DNA of 32,317 nt from Hofstenia miamia (taxonomy: Eukaryota > Xenacoelomorpha > Acoela), in NCBI GenBank assembly GCA_004352715.1, contig SCFE01000008.1:1437945-1470261 (forward strand), given 5' to 3'. Below the pieces are notes generated by a model. It did no database searches. It saw nothing but the letters and a program-made list of their open reading frames with translations, and was not told the origin of the DNA. A program made the position numbers and the translations under genes. Shown one piece after another: positions 20,571-31,943 of the stretch. The first letter of the stretch is position 1. Every line of letters begins with the position of its first letter.

Positions 20571-21329
20571 ATTCAGAGTTTATCTCCACGTTCCTACAAT
20601 AATTTTACTAGTACTATATAGTTGGTATTTACTAAGTGACCTCTTATATAATATCATTAAGTTACTGGGGTAGATGATTGATTGAAGTCAGAAAAAATGA
20701 ATTCATCATAGTAATTTTCGGGAGAAACAGAATTAAAAAGTGCTAAATTAAAGTGAACATTCAGGTATAGTTCACAATAAATGGGTGAAACAGAATTAAA
20801 AAAGAAATGATGTTGTTTTTATGACATCCCTTTGTCAAGGGAAATCAGGATTAAGCAGGCTTAAGTTAGGTAAGGTCTCACTTTGTACATATCAGGTCAG
20901 CCCTTGTCTGAAAGGCCGGTAAATTTATTTCTAGTTTTGCATCGTTATTATTTAGTACCAAATAAATTTTTTTTAACATTTTTGCAATAAATGTAGTTAA
21001 ATTATATTGAAAATATAGTTTTCTAAATATTTAAAACAGACTTACCATAGAGCATTCAATTTTGTGCAAGCGATATTTGATTGAATTGAAGGATGACGCC
21101 CTATTTCTAAGAAAAATCTTTATAATATATACTCTCGCTCCAAATATCACAACAGTGCAGACAGTGGAAAATCAAACTTTCAACTATCGCGACTGGTGAG
21201 ATAACCTGTGTCAGAATTATAAAACTCCGCTGGTGTTGGTCATATTTACTGCATTACAACTCACATTCAGATATGAATAGCACAGGCATAAATAAGCATT
21301 TCCCATCAAATACATATATATATATATAT
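20571..21329. repeat. Duplicated block, copy 1 (~0.76 kb)
   Basis: This block runs from ATTCAGAGTTTATC to a (TA)n tract and is repeated from 21331 after a single N. It carries two direct repeats of GGG(A/T)GAAACAGAATTAAAAA (20720 and 20783) flanking intervening sequence that copy 2 lacks. A CAGGTCAGCCC/AGGTAAGGTC-rich patch lies at about 20865-20925. No coding potential is seen. Confidence 0.85.
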
Positions 21330-21330
21330 N

Positions 21331-21894
21331 ATTCAGAGTTTATCTCCACGTTCCTACAATAATTTTACTAGTACTATATAGTTGGTATTTACTAAGTGAC
21401 CTCTTATATAATATCATTAAGTTACTGGGGTAGATGATTGATTGAAGTCAGAAAAAATGAATTCATCATAGTAATTTTCGGGTGAAACAGAATTAAAAAG
21501 AAATGATGTTGTTTTTATGACATCCCTTTGTCAAGGGAAATAAGGATTAAGCACGCTTAAGTTAGGTAAGGTTTCACTTTCTACATATCAGGTCAGCCCT
21601 TGTCTGAAGGGCCGGTAAATTTATTTCTAGTTTTGCATCGTTATAATTTAGTAACAAATAAATTTTTTATAACATTTTTGCAATAAATGTAGTTAAATGT
21701 TATTTTAAATATAGTTTTCATAATACTTAAAACAGACTTACCATAGAGCATTCAATTTTGTGCAAGCGATATTTGATTGAATTGAAGAGTGACGCCCTAT
21801 TTCTAAGAAAAATCTTTATAATATATACTCTCGCTCCAAATATCACAACAGTGCAGACAGTGGAAAATCAAACTTTCAACTATCNATTTCCCAT

Positions 21895-21931
<37 letters not shown>

Positions 21932-21990
21932 CCGCTGCTGTTGGTCATATTTACTGCATTGCTATTTACATTCACACATAAATATATGAC
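21331..21990. repeat. Duplicated block, copy 2, rearranged around a single N
   Basis: 21331-21884 follows copy 1 closely but lacks 63 bases (one of the two GAAACAGAATTAAAAA repeats plus the interval). After the N at 21885 it resumes with the TTTCCCATCAAATA-(TA)n end of copy 1, and then the CCGCTG(C/G)TGTTGGTCATATT segment, out of order. Single Ns at both joins suggest merged haplotype or overlapping contigs. Confidence 0.8.
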
Positions 21991-23579
21991 ATAAAAAATT
22001 AAAAATTTGCTTCAAATAAATTTAATTTTGCCATTCTTTTCGAAATAACAACCTATGAAGCAAGGGTGCGCAATTAGTTTCACTATGTTTGATCAAAAAA
22101 CTAATTATTGAATATTTTGTGCACAAGATAAATTATTTTCTGAATATTGCGAAATTTGAAGGGAGATATTTCTGGAAGAAATTTTATGTGAAGTAATGGT
22201 TATATGGAAAAAAATGTCATTGATGATATTATTGTCGCAGAATTAATGTTAAGTCAGGTCAGAATTTTTCGATCAGTTCTATTAAGCTTAATCAGTTCAG
22301 ATCAGTTTGATGCAGGACAAATCAGAATGAGGACAAAACTAGATCAGTATTAGGGTTGACAGCACAAATGTTGTTTGATGAATTTAATATCATTTTAGTT
22401 TAATTATATATGTTATATATGTCATAGACTATCAAAAAAAGTATGAAATTACTATATTCTACATATGCAATGCCAGTGGCACATGTTTTGTTGATTGGTT
22501 TCAGCTGAGGGCATTGCAAGCTGGTATTTAAATAAATTACAGCTTAAATAATATCAATATATGGCTATGGTTGCACCTTTGAGTTTTTATTTAAGAAAAC
22601 AGTATATTACAATAATTTCCTGTCACAATAAAATATTAATACCAAAACTGATATTTTCAGTGAAATACAGTTGTAAACCAAAAAGAGAAGCATAACTCAG
22701 GAAGAAGAGGAAAATGTTTCTCTATATTGACATCAGGAATAAACAGGTCTAAATCAGGCCAGGTCTGGTCAAATCTGAAGTGCAGATGAACTAATTTCTA
22801 CTCAGTATGGTTTCCTTGTTTTGAAAAATATCTGGCTCTTCCGATTGAAAGAATTAAATTTATTTCAATAATGAAATAAATGCGACTCTGGCATTGCAAA
22901 ATTTTGACTTTGGCAACGTCAGATGTTGGATTATCCAATAATATTGCTAGTGACTATTACACAATTATTGTGAAATTAAAATAAATTATTTACTGTTTTC
23001 TACTATAAAATTAATTAGTATTTATTGAAATATTGGTACTTTTTTTAGCAATAGTTTATTTCACACCATTACATATAGCCATTACATTCAGACAGCTTTT
23101 TTGAAATCAGCAATGCTGGTAGATTTCTGGTGGCATTAGTGGCAATCCTAATAGAGTTCTATGTTGTAGAATCATACGATTAAGTAGAGGCACGTAGTTA
23201 ACCAGAAATTCAGTATTTGAGCTCACAATGATACTCTATTGCTCAAGAAAATCCAATACGTATCCTACTTAATCTTCGATTCTAAGCAACACAAAACTCC
23301 ACGATTTATACTATTTCCTTTTTACGTAAAAGATCAGCTGAGTTCAACAATACCACACGGAATCGCTTCAAAGATCCGTCCGCACTGAACAGATTAAATC
23401 CTTACAATAAAATAAACTGTGCTACATTATGTGTCTCAGTTTATCATTTCTAGCTCAATATAGTTTATAATCCTTAATCATATAATTAAAATAAATAAAT
23501 GAATAAAATTAAAATAATGGCATTTACTTGCTATGTATTAGCGCAAGCCAACATTCATGATTTCACCACACTGTAATTC
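21991..23579. other. Non-coding stretch with ATCAG and CAGGTC word arrays
   Basis: ATCAG/CAGTT words cluster at about 22250-22345, and CAGGTCTGGTC/AATCAGG words at about 22740-22785. No gene or element terminus is seen in the rest. Confidence 0.4.
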
Positions 23580-23695
23580 AAGGCCTTGCAATAATGTATT
23601 GCAATAATATATCAATAAAAAATACAAAATAAATGTATTGCAATACAAATTTGTTTCCAATATATTTTTGGAATATATTGCAATATATTTCAATA
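23580..23695. repeat. TATTGCAATA quasi-palindrome array
   Basis: TTGCAATA and its palindromic form TATTGCAATA recur at least six times with irregular spacing. It lies about 340 bases beyond the hAT core fragment. Not a perfect tandem repeat. Confidence 0.6.
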
Positions 23696-24034
23696 TTTTG
23701 CTTAATGTAGAAAATTTCCTTTCTAAAAGTGGTGCTGTACAATTCTAAAATCTAATCAAACTGATTATCATCACGCGTAATTTTTGTACGAGAATTCATA
23801 TCCCAGAAATTTCTATTTCAATGCAGAAGTCTTTGTATTTCTAAATTCATTTGTAGGAGAACCTGTCCAACATTGGAAGATTAAAAAGTGAATTTCCTAT
23901 TTATGTATGCATCCATTCTTTTGCATTCCTCAGAGGGTTTTTGCTTTTTAAAGATAGAAGTCTGTAAGTTGTGTTATTGGCAAAACAGCTTCTAGGGCAA
24001 TAAGTGTTTTTACTGTGTTTTTTCCTCTTCTGTG

Positions 24035-24950
24035 AGTGTTAAAGATCTATGGTTTTGTGGGGAGAGCCCAATTTTGGCAGTTGGTGACAGGTAGTCTCTC
24101 ATTTCTGGATGCATAATCAAGTATGAGTCTAGCTTCAGAAATCGTAGTTGCTTCTTTTTGAAGAATTTTGACAACAGATTGACATTTTTGTTAATTCTTT
24201 AATTGATCAGCAGTTTCTTTTTCTTTTACAGGCGTTAAAAGTAAGCATACTTACTTCGTCTATAGAAATAATTGATGACAGATATTCCCGAATTGTTAGA
24301 TAACGGCCAACCATAGCAAAGCCACTGGACCACCGCGTAGTTACCCTTGTGGCAGGACGATGTGGTTCCAATTGCCGTAAAAGCCCAGACAGTTTTAATG
24401 TCCTGGCCTTTGTCATGATTGCTTGAATCTTCTGAAGAACAGGTTCACGATTCTTCAAATCAAAACCAATTGCTAAATTAAACCTATGTGAGTGGCACCC
24501 CACAATTGGAATGTTCATAAAATCGGTTAAAGATTTGTTAAAAGAGCAGTTATCACCTACTATTTCAATTGCAGAATTTATGTTTTTCCATAAATTCCTT
24601 CAATAACCCAAGTGACAAATTCATAGTGAGCTTGCGCGTTGCACCCCAAAACTAGTTTCTTCTGCACAACAAGTAGTAAAACTAATAAATAGTCCCAAAA
24701 ATTGGTTTGCCTTGATTACCAGCCGTCAAGTTTTAATGCAAACTTCTCTGGTAATCAATCACTAATTTCTCTTCTCTACATGATTTGAGACTTTTTCCAT
24801 ATAAATAAAAAGTGAAATTTTAGAAATCGGAGGAGGTGGTTTAACACCACCTACTACCCAATTCACCCCAGAATATATATTTTTAATCTTATCAGTATAG
24901 AGAACAAAGGACAGTAACATTGTTGAAATTGTTGGCTGTCCCCTAAAACA
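24035..24950 (-). pseudogene. hAT-superfamily transposase core, decayed
   Basis: Reading the minus strand, pieces appear in family order: FIYMEKVSNHVEKR (near 24790), LPEKFALKLDGW with the first catalytic-type Asp (near 24730), an H-x-EFVTWVI helix, IVGDNCSFNKSL with the second Asp (near 24560), NIPIVGCHSHRFNLAI (24470-24518), TTRWSSGFAMVGRYLTIREY (near 24310), and a C-terminal stretch TISEARLILDYASRNERL (near 24110). Several frameshifts and stops separate them. hAT transposases cut and paste DNA and leave 8-bp target duplications. Neither terminal repeats nor a target duplication could be found, and the dimerisation domain is not evident downstream. The VGC-x-SHRFNLA signature is shared with a hAT branch common in animals and oomycetes. 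Confidence 0.78.
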
Positions 24951-26340
24951 CATGCATTAAAATTGTCTTAAAATTTTAAGAATTGTTAAATGAAAACATT
25001 TCTGTTCATTTACAAAAAATAAAAAAATACATTTTCGAAAAAAAATGCAATTCAAGCTCAGAGCAAAAATGTCCTATAAAACCATGATTTTGAAGCACTT
25101 ATGCATACATTGACATAAATGATATTACTCCTACAAATGAGGGCAGAGGAAATTTAAAATATAGCTACATGAACTTAGAAAATTTAAGAAAAGATTTTGT
25201 TTTAAAAATCAAATACTAACATGTAAATATTATTTAGAAATTGCAGATAAATCGGTTAGCTCTCAAAGACCTTCTACGCTTTTAGTCACAAACCGTTTTT
25301 TTCAGTGATTCTTATACAATTTCTGCCTGCCTAATAGAAATTTTAAAAATTTTGGGTTTGTACACATTTATGGGCAAGTATGTTTACCTATATTGTGTCT
25401 GATGTATACTGAGATATTTAATTTTTTCAATGGAAAACTCGATTTTTATTAAAGCATTCCCATACCTAGTGTTCAGATAAAAATGGTTTAAGGCTCATTG
25501 CAGCAACAACTAACTTCCGTAAATAGATCCCGTTCTGGGGCTTAAAGTCAGAAGTCACTAGTTCAACCAGGCATGAATTAAGAATAGAAATGAAAAAGGA
25601 AACGATTTTCTATCCATTGGTACTTTGAGATATCTCTATTTTGATATGAGTGTTAAAATTTTAAAAAATACCTGGTTTCTTATGATTAATTTTGTTTTTT
25701 AAAGCAAAACCGAAAATTCGAAGTGTCACCTTTAGACTTACTGTTTGAGTAAAAAATTCAATGAAAATGCATACATGGAGGAGATGCGATCAAATTCTTC
25801 TCTATGCTGAGTTTTTACATGGTTCAAAAGATTCATCCATCCCGTTTTTGGCTGCTGCTTTCTTTATTTCCACATTTGCAAGTATTTAAATTGTAGCTTT
25901 TACCAAAATTTAAAATGTTAAAACAATTTCCTTGTTTGATTGCACTATAATTTATTCATAAATTGATTCTATAAAAATAATAATAATTGATTTAATCAAA
26001 CCTTTAAAAATAGTTTTCGGAAACATATTATTCATCAGAAATGTGTGATAGCAGATTTACTCCATTTTCTACAAGCTTAATAAATATTGTGTCAATATTG
26101 TAAATTTAGAATAATCATATATAGCAGAATCAATATTTAATTATTATGCATGAACGAGAAGTAGGCTTAAGTAAGTTATTGGTGTAAATGATCTTGTATA
26201 AATGAACAGTTATTTCCTCAAGATAACAAATTGCAGTAAACAGTAATGCACTTTGAATAGCTGACTTCAATGGGTTAATGGTTGCAAGAGTGCAGGGTAC
26301 TAAAAATAACTAAAACAAATAATCATATTTAATTAATAAT
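24951..26340. other. Mostly non-coding stretch holding an old copy of the upstream module
   Basis: Apart from the diverged repeat copy at about 25240-25600, I see no gene or terminus. The sequence from 25600 to 26340 is plain AT-rich DNA. Confidence 0.4.
25240..25600 (+). repeat. Third, diverged copy of part of the upstream module
   Basis: Several anchors occur in the same order and orientation as in the left arm at about 2360-2740: AAACCGTTTTTTTCAG...CTGCCTAATAGAAATTTTAA (25290-25355), GGAAAACTCGATTTTTATTAAAG followed by CCATACCTA (25430-25468), GCAGCAACAACTAACTT (about 25501-25515) and TTAAAGTCAGAAGTCAC (about 25542-25557). Spacing is shorter by some tens of bases. Divergence is far greater than between the two inverted arms, so it is an older copy. 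Confidence 0.55.
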
Positions 26341-26694
26341 TGGGAACTTGGTCGTGCTGCCCCTTTCGATATCACAGTCGTTCATCCGTTCAATCCAGAA
26401 AATATTCAATCAGCGATTAAGACTGTAGGTTCAACAGTTGCCCACGCCGACGAAACTAAGAGATACGCCAACTCTAATAAATGTAACGAATTAAACTGGA
26501 TCTCTGTTCTGGTAGCTGTGAGCACTTACAGAGAATGGGGCGATACTGCTTCAAAGTCACTATCCAAGATAACATACCAATTGGCAACTCAACTAATACC
26601 AAGCTCAGTCATGTGATAACGGGTATCTACACCAGATTAAGAGTCATCTTGATGAGAAGAAATGGTCGGGCCATACTTTCTCGGTGTCAGGGCG
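26341..26694 (+). pseudogene. Retroelement-derived C-terminal domain fragment
   Basis: The + strand reads GRAAPFDITVVHPFNPENI, then a Lys/Asn-rich helix, NELNWISVLVAVSTYREWG, KSLSKITYQLATQLI, and, after a frameshift, a short end ITGIYTRLRVILMRRNGRAI. From memory this is the recurrent C-terminal domain found next to reverse transcriptases in sponges, corals and molluscs, where an AAFDVTV-x-SPL motif suggests a PD-(D/E)XK-like endonuclease fold. The GC content is higher than in neighbouring DNA. The fragment stops exactly where the inverted copy begins (26695), so one insertion truncated the other. Clade and function are uncertain. Confidence 0.5.
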
Positions 26695-27570
26695 CATTTG
26701 CAATAAATGTACAATTTACCATATTACCATGACTAGTATTATGTAAGCGGTCTCCCATAATATAAAGTCCTAAAGGCTTATCACAAATGTTTTCACAAGT
26801 AGGACAAATAGCAGTACAAAAGTGCACTTTGCTGGAAACCATGGAACATATGTAATTTCCATCGTGCTTTGTTTCAAATTGCTTAATTGTTTTCATGCAA
26901 TACTGCTTTTCTCTTTTTTCAGTAAAATGTTTTTTGAATGTAAACATATCTTTAGAACGAACAAATTCGAGATCCACAGCACGTTTTTTCGTATGAACCT
27001 TGCAAAAACTCTTAATGGAGCAGATCTGGTCACATTTATGTTCATTTCTGCAGAAGTGGCGCTTTGGAAAAGGCTCTTGTTGATAATTATTCTCTTTAGA
27101 AAATCTTTCAGAAAATTCACTACCATGAAAATGTTTGTACAATTTTTGATTGAGCACTCCTTTATGCATTGCTCCTTGAAAAATTTATGTATCCTATGAG
27201 CCTTATCACAATTAATATTGCAAGCATTCTTGCATTCTGTACAACTACATTTCTTTCTACAGATGTGTGAATTTAAATTACAAGAATGATCACCTTTATG
27301 ATTAGGCTCTAATTGGCACTCATTTTACAATCATTTATTGGCATATAGTGACATACTTGACCACAAATATGTTTGAATTTTCTGCAAATGTGGTTCCCTT
27401 CATGACACATTTTATATTTGCATAGATTTGAATATGAAATACAAAAAATACACAATGCTTTACAGGAATGTTCTGTTGAACAGCAATGTTCGACATAATG
27501 AGAGAGAAGCTTAGTGCACCTTAAGAAGCATTTGAAGCATGTTTCATTGCAATATTGAAAGGTATTTTGG
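26695..27570 (-). pseudogene. Second copy of the Cys/His array of the GTPase/VWA gene
   Basis: The minus strand matches 7688-8581: CFKCFLRCTKLLSHY, EHCCSTEHSCKALCIFC, HFCTAICPTCENICDK and HNTSHGNMV are all recognisable. It lacks the GTPase domain and the VWA domain. On its 5' side it joins directly (near 27570) to DNA homologous to 3232, a deletion equivalent to about 4.45 kb. On its 3' side it stops at 26695 against a retroelement fragment. It has its own lesions: a frameshift where the left copy reads KKGC, and loss of about 20 bases in the SNKCAALGHF region. An open frame of 160 codons (26687-27169) survives but carries no start signal of note. Confidence 0.82.
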
Positions 27571-27576
27571 AGATAA

Positions 27577-29872
27577 TTTTTTTCTTTATAAAATTGATAT
27601 ATTCAGGGAGACATCTAGCGAAAAAATTAGGAATTTTGTCCAGAATTTTTGTTCTTCAATTTCTCCATATGCCACTGGTAAATTACTATAGTAAAAGTCA
27701 ATATCTGCATAATTTTAAGCTAGATAACTAATGGGTGATTATAATAACTTGTGATTATAATTTTTTTCAAATTTTCAAATACTAGCTATTTTTTTACTAT
27801 TGCTTTTAGCACAATTTGAAATATTAGCAAAAATATTATTCAACTGAAAATGACAAGTAGGAATTTAGTGTGTTGACAATTGAAATTAAAATTTTGAAAG
27901 GTTGCATTCAAATGTATCTAAAACAGCCCAATGATTTTTTATGAAAATTTATGAACTTATAAAAAAATTTTAAGTGCTTATAGCTCAAAAACTATTAAGT
28001 CTAGGCTCAATCTAAAGGAATCACATGATAGAGGAGTGTTTCCCCTTTCTTTTTCGTTCTAAGTGTGCGACCTCTGACTTTGCGCACACACGCCTCAATG
28101 AGTTTGGAATTTCTTTGCACTTATCAAGAAGCAGTCAAAGTCTTTGTTGCTACCATGGGCTCACAACCTTATAAATACATAAACATTAGGTATGGAGAGA
28201 ATTTAAGTCTTTTTGAACAATTCGAAATTTTCAACGAAAATGCGTTCATCTTTCAACAACCTCAGGCACAGCAATGCGCTTTAATGAGAAATTTTCGCCA
28301 TTGTATTAAAGTATGATTCCCAAAACAGCTACCCATGCCCCAAGATTTTCAAATTTGCTAATAGGCTCTGTGAAAATTCTTCGTAAATTTGGAAAAACGT
28401 TTTGTCCTTTAAAGCGGACGCTAGGATGTTTAAGGTTTACCAACAAGTGCTTCCTTATGGAATTTTGGATATGTAGCAATTGCATAATTTTCGATTTTCA
28501 TAAATTCAATAATAGTGATGTTCACGAATGAATGATGTCTTAACATTCGCTCGTAGAGGGATACAAAATTTTGTGAGAAAATCTCTTGTAATGTTTGTTA
28601 TATTTTACTTTAAAATTAGTTGAATAATTCTGAAGCATTCAACAAATTCTAAATTTATTGCACTATTTTTGATTTTCCCGCGAAGCTACGTTTGTAACAA
28701 GCCCATGTCGCTTTCACGGCTAAACATTTTTTGTGCAAATAATCTCTTGACTATTCATTCAGTCTCAATTTGAAAATAGTTAAACTAGTTAGTTAAATTA
28801 AATGAAAATAGTTTAACTTGTTTAATTCATTTAACTGGTCAACACATCTTGACACTATAGAATAAAAAATAATTTCCCCTAGACCTAAAACTACACAAAT
28901 AATTTCGAAGAATTTTCAGGAAAAACCAAATTTTATCAAGCAGGTGATTTGATATAAGAAAATTACTTTCATAATCTCTAAAATTTACAATTATTTGGTT
29001 CCATTTTTCCGACTAAATTGTCTTTTTGACCCACTTTTGCCCAATAGGTACCCACTTTTGAAAATATTTGTCTTATGGCCACGCAAACCTGCGCCGCAAC
29101 ACCCTGCTCATGGCATTGCCATCTCTGCAATGTAGCTGAGGCATCTCTCTGAAATGGCAACTTTACTAATTTATCAATATTTGAATTCAGTTAAAGTATA
29201 TTATAAATTCAACAAATGAAACATTATGTTTCCATCGTCTGCTTGACAAATCTCATCAGATTTGTGGAAATTCAGCACAAGTGTCTCCAAAGTTAACACA
29301 TTCTTCGCTTTGTCAGCTGTACCTGTGAATATTTTCATAGTGGCCTTCACATTTCATTGCTTGCGTCTATATGTACTTAATTAAGGAAGCGCAGTCTTTT
29401 TTTCAGATGTCATTACAATTTTTCTAGCTTTTATTCTTTGCTTAAATTTACTCTCAACCGCTTATATTCATTGTTCTTGAATATCTTCCCTTTCTTCATC
29501 TGTTTTTCCGACTTTCCTCAGATCAGTCACACTTTTCCTAGGCTCATTTCCTCACCTTTAATTTTTCCTCACAGTTCTTTTGTAATTTAGCATCAATATA
29601 GATTTCTTCACATGCCGCTTCATTCATGAAAGCATTCTGTGTAATGCTGAAAGAAAACGTTTTAAAAGGATATAAAACACAATGTAATACTTGCTTCTGG
29701 TGTTAATGCATAGATTAAAACAATTAGTTTAGTGCAGAGTTGGAAACTGGACTGCATATCAGAGTTGAAACCGGTTCAACCCAACCGACAGCTTGGAAAG
29801 ACGGTCGAATCGTACTGATTGGATTGAGCAAGGATTCTTGTCATGGCTTAGGCCTACACCCACAGTGATTAT
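27577..29872 (-). repeat. Right arm of large inverted repeat (upstream module)
   Basis: This is the reverse complement of 925-3232 with about nine in ten bases matching by eye. It lies upstream (in minus orientation) of the second Cys/His array copy. It has the same coding-looking blocks, including an uninterrupted stretch encoding YERMLRHHSF and YPKFHKEALVGKP (about 28430-28610). The outer end stops within a TA-rich tract just 14 bases before a P-like transposon. Confidence 0.88.
29201..29338 (-). CDS. Second copy of the small 45-codon frame
   Basis: It has the same length and near-identical sequence as the frame at 1464-1601, and starts MKIFTGTADKAKNVLTLETL. It is intact. Its significance is as uncertain as for the left copy: it may be a surviving part of a longer decayed coding region. 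Confidence 0.3.
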   Translation of the reverse strand: MKIFTGTADKAKNVLTLETLVLNFHKSDEICQADDGNIMFHLLNL

Positions 29873-30522
29873 TTATATATATGTATCAAGGCGGTCTTAA
29901 TACACAGGCCATGCCAACGAGATTTTGTTAAATTTAGCTGAGGCTGAAAATCTAGGACGTGACAACCAAATTCCTTCGTGGTAATAAAGAGGCGGAATAG
30001 TTTTATTCTCTCTCGCTTACACTGAGTAATAATTCCTAAATAATTTTGCCCCTCTAGTGGCGAAAAACGAAACATGCTCACTATTGATTGGTTATGCAAT
30101 GTTTGTTGTCAAATAATCATAGAGCTGTTGCACGCTTTCTAATAAATATATTTGCAGTTATTACGTTATTAGGTTATATTGATTAAGACTAAATTACTAG
30201 ATATTAATTTATTAAATTATTTTATAATTTGAAAGATTTTTAGAGCAAATCTATTTATTCCCTGTTTTCAATGCTTAGACATCTCAACACTAAAAAGTCC
30301 GTAAAAATTACACACTTAAAAGTCCAAGCATTCTGTGATTTCATTTAAAAGATATTTCAGCCCAGAAAAGCTGTTTCTAATGCAAATAATGTGCAGTAGT
30401 GTATGCATCTTCCCCCATTATTATGTTGAATATATTTTTATATCTTGGTTTAGATCACTGCTTTAATTGTTATGCGTGGAAAGATCAACCATCTATTCTA
30501 TTTAACGTTTTATTTTTTTAGA

Positions 30523-30710
30523 ATGCCACGCAAATGCTGTGTGTTTGCCTGTCGAGGAAATTACAATAGCACTAAAACAGTCCCAAGATCGTGTTTCCAT
30601 TCATCGCTTTCCCTCTGATCCTGCTGAAAAAGATGTTTGGCTTCGAGCACTTCCCAACGTGTATGGCTCTGTTACTGTTACTCCTCATATTGGTGTGTGC
30701 AGACGCAAAT
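30523..30710 (+). pseudogene. THAP zinc-finger domain remnant of P-like transposase
   Basis: Starting at an ATG the frame reads MPRKCCVFACRGNYNSTKTV, giving the C-x2-C half of a THAP C2CH zinc finger. A one-base insertion near 30591 then shifts the frame, after which VSIHRFPSDPAEKDVWLRAL, a textbook THAP core, and PHIGVCRR follow. The final C-x2-H appears altered to C-x2-K, and stops follow immediately. THAP domains bind the transposon ends in P elements. As it stands the domain is broken. Confidence 0.8.
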
Positions 30711-30865
30711 GATAGCGTTCATATACTGAAAACAGTTTGGTCCAATTGGATAACCGAAAAAAGTCTTATGCTTGATTACTATACAGAAAATTCTCCATAT
30801 GCTATTAAAACGGCAAACTTCAGTCATGTTCGTAAGTTGCTTTTGAGTGAAAAAAAAATATTATA

Positions 30866-31943
30866 AGACTATCACCACTAATTGATCCATGTGTAAATCC
30901 TTCAAATATTCAGAAGCAAAATGTAAAACTCGCTCGAAAAATTATTTTGTTGAAAAACTGCTGCTGCTCTGCGTTGTTCTCCTTTGACAGCAGATATTGC
31001 TAATGAAACTGCAGATTTTGTTTCAATCAAAGATCGTTTCTTTACTATTTTAAACGTGAAATCTGTTAGCGCTAGTAGTAGTTTACTTGATGCAGATCGT
31101 GCTGTTATATCATCGATAAATGATCAACGTTTTGATTTTCTTCTGTATATGGCGAGGCTTGGTAAATTCATGGCACCAATTAACTTTAAACAGAGACGAC
31201 GCTCACTATCTAAAGATACCAGCAATGCCCTATTTTGTACATGCTCTGGGTTGGTTAGTCTTGCTCGTTTTTTAATTTCTACAGAACTATCATGTAAGCA
31301 CGATTTTGTTCTTTTGGGTGAGTTCCAAAGTGATGACTTGGAAGCTAAATTTGGTCATTTTAGACGCTGTGGTGGTTGTGATTACTACATTTCGGTAGCT
31401 ACTGTATTTGAGGCTCATCGTATAGATAGAGCACAACTATTGGCTACAATGAATTGCCTTCCACAATTGGTAGTAAATGATTCTCATTCATGTTCGTCTT
31501 GCGAATTGCCCTTATCAGACAATGATGCTCTTGTTTTTGATGAAATTGAAGAGAAATTTAAGGAATGTAGCGAATCAGAGAAGATAGCGTTGGCCTATGT
31601 TGCCGGTTATGTTGCACATAAAATACCACAATTTCGTGGTGATCAACAAGAAGTGGAACTAAACACGTTTACAGAACTTATTGATCGTGGTGGACTTGCT
31701 TATCCTTCATCTCTATTGTACACATTTACTCTGTTTTGCTATACTTTTTTTCGACATTCCTCAAAAGCTTTCTGTAGAACTAGATTGGTAAAGGCTCTAA
31801 AGTTTATTGGTAATGTTCACTTTCGTTGTGAGATTGGCGAAAATGTTTGCCGGATTTTGGCTAATATTTTTTTGAACAACTATTCAAAGTTATTTAAGAA
31901 TTTCAATGTAGCAAACAGTGCCAAAATTGCTAAACTTAAATAA
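30866..31943 (+). pseudogene. P-element-like transposase C-terminal region
   Basis: A first short block reads LIDPCVNPSNIQKQNVKLAR, which in P/THAP9 proteins follows the RNase H-like core. A frame change follows, then a long open stretch (about 30948-31943): LRCSPLTADIANETADF, the LLGEFQSDDLEAKFGHFRRC motif (in the family L-x-Q-D-x-LE-x-x-FG-x-x-R), YVAGYVAHKI, and FTELIDRGGLAYPSSLLYTF. It ends at TAA 31941-31943, overlapping an AATAAA. There is no good ATG at the start of the long stretch; its first start-like codon is TTG at 30984. The residues needed for catalysis upstream are missing, so any product would be inactive. Confidence 0.85.
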
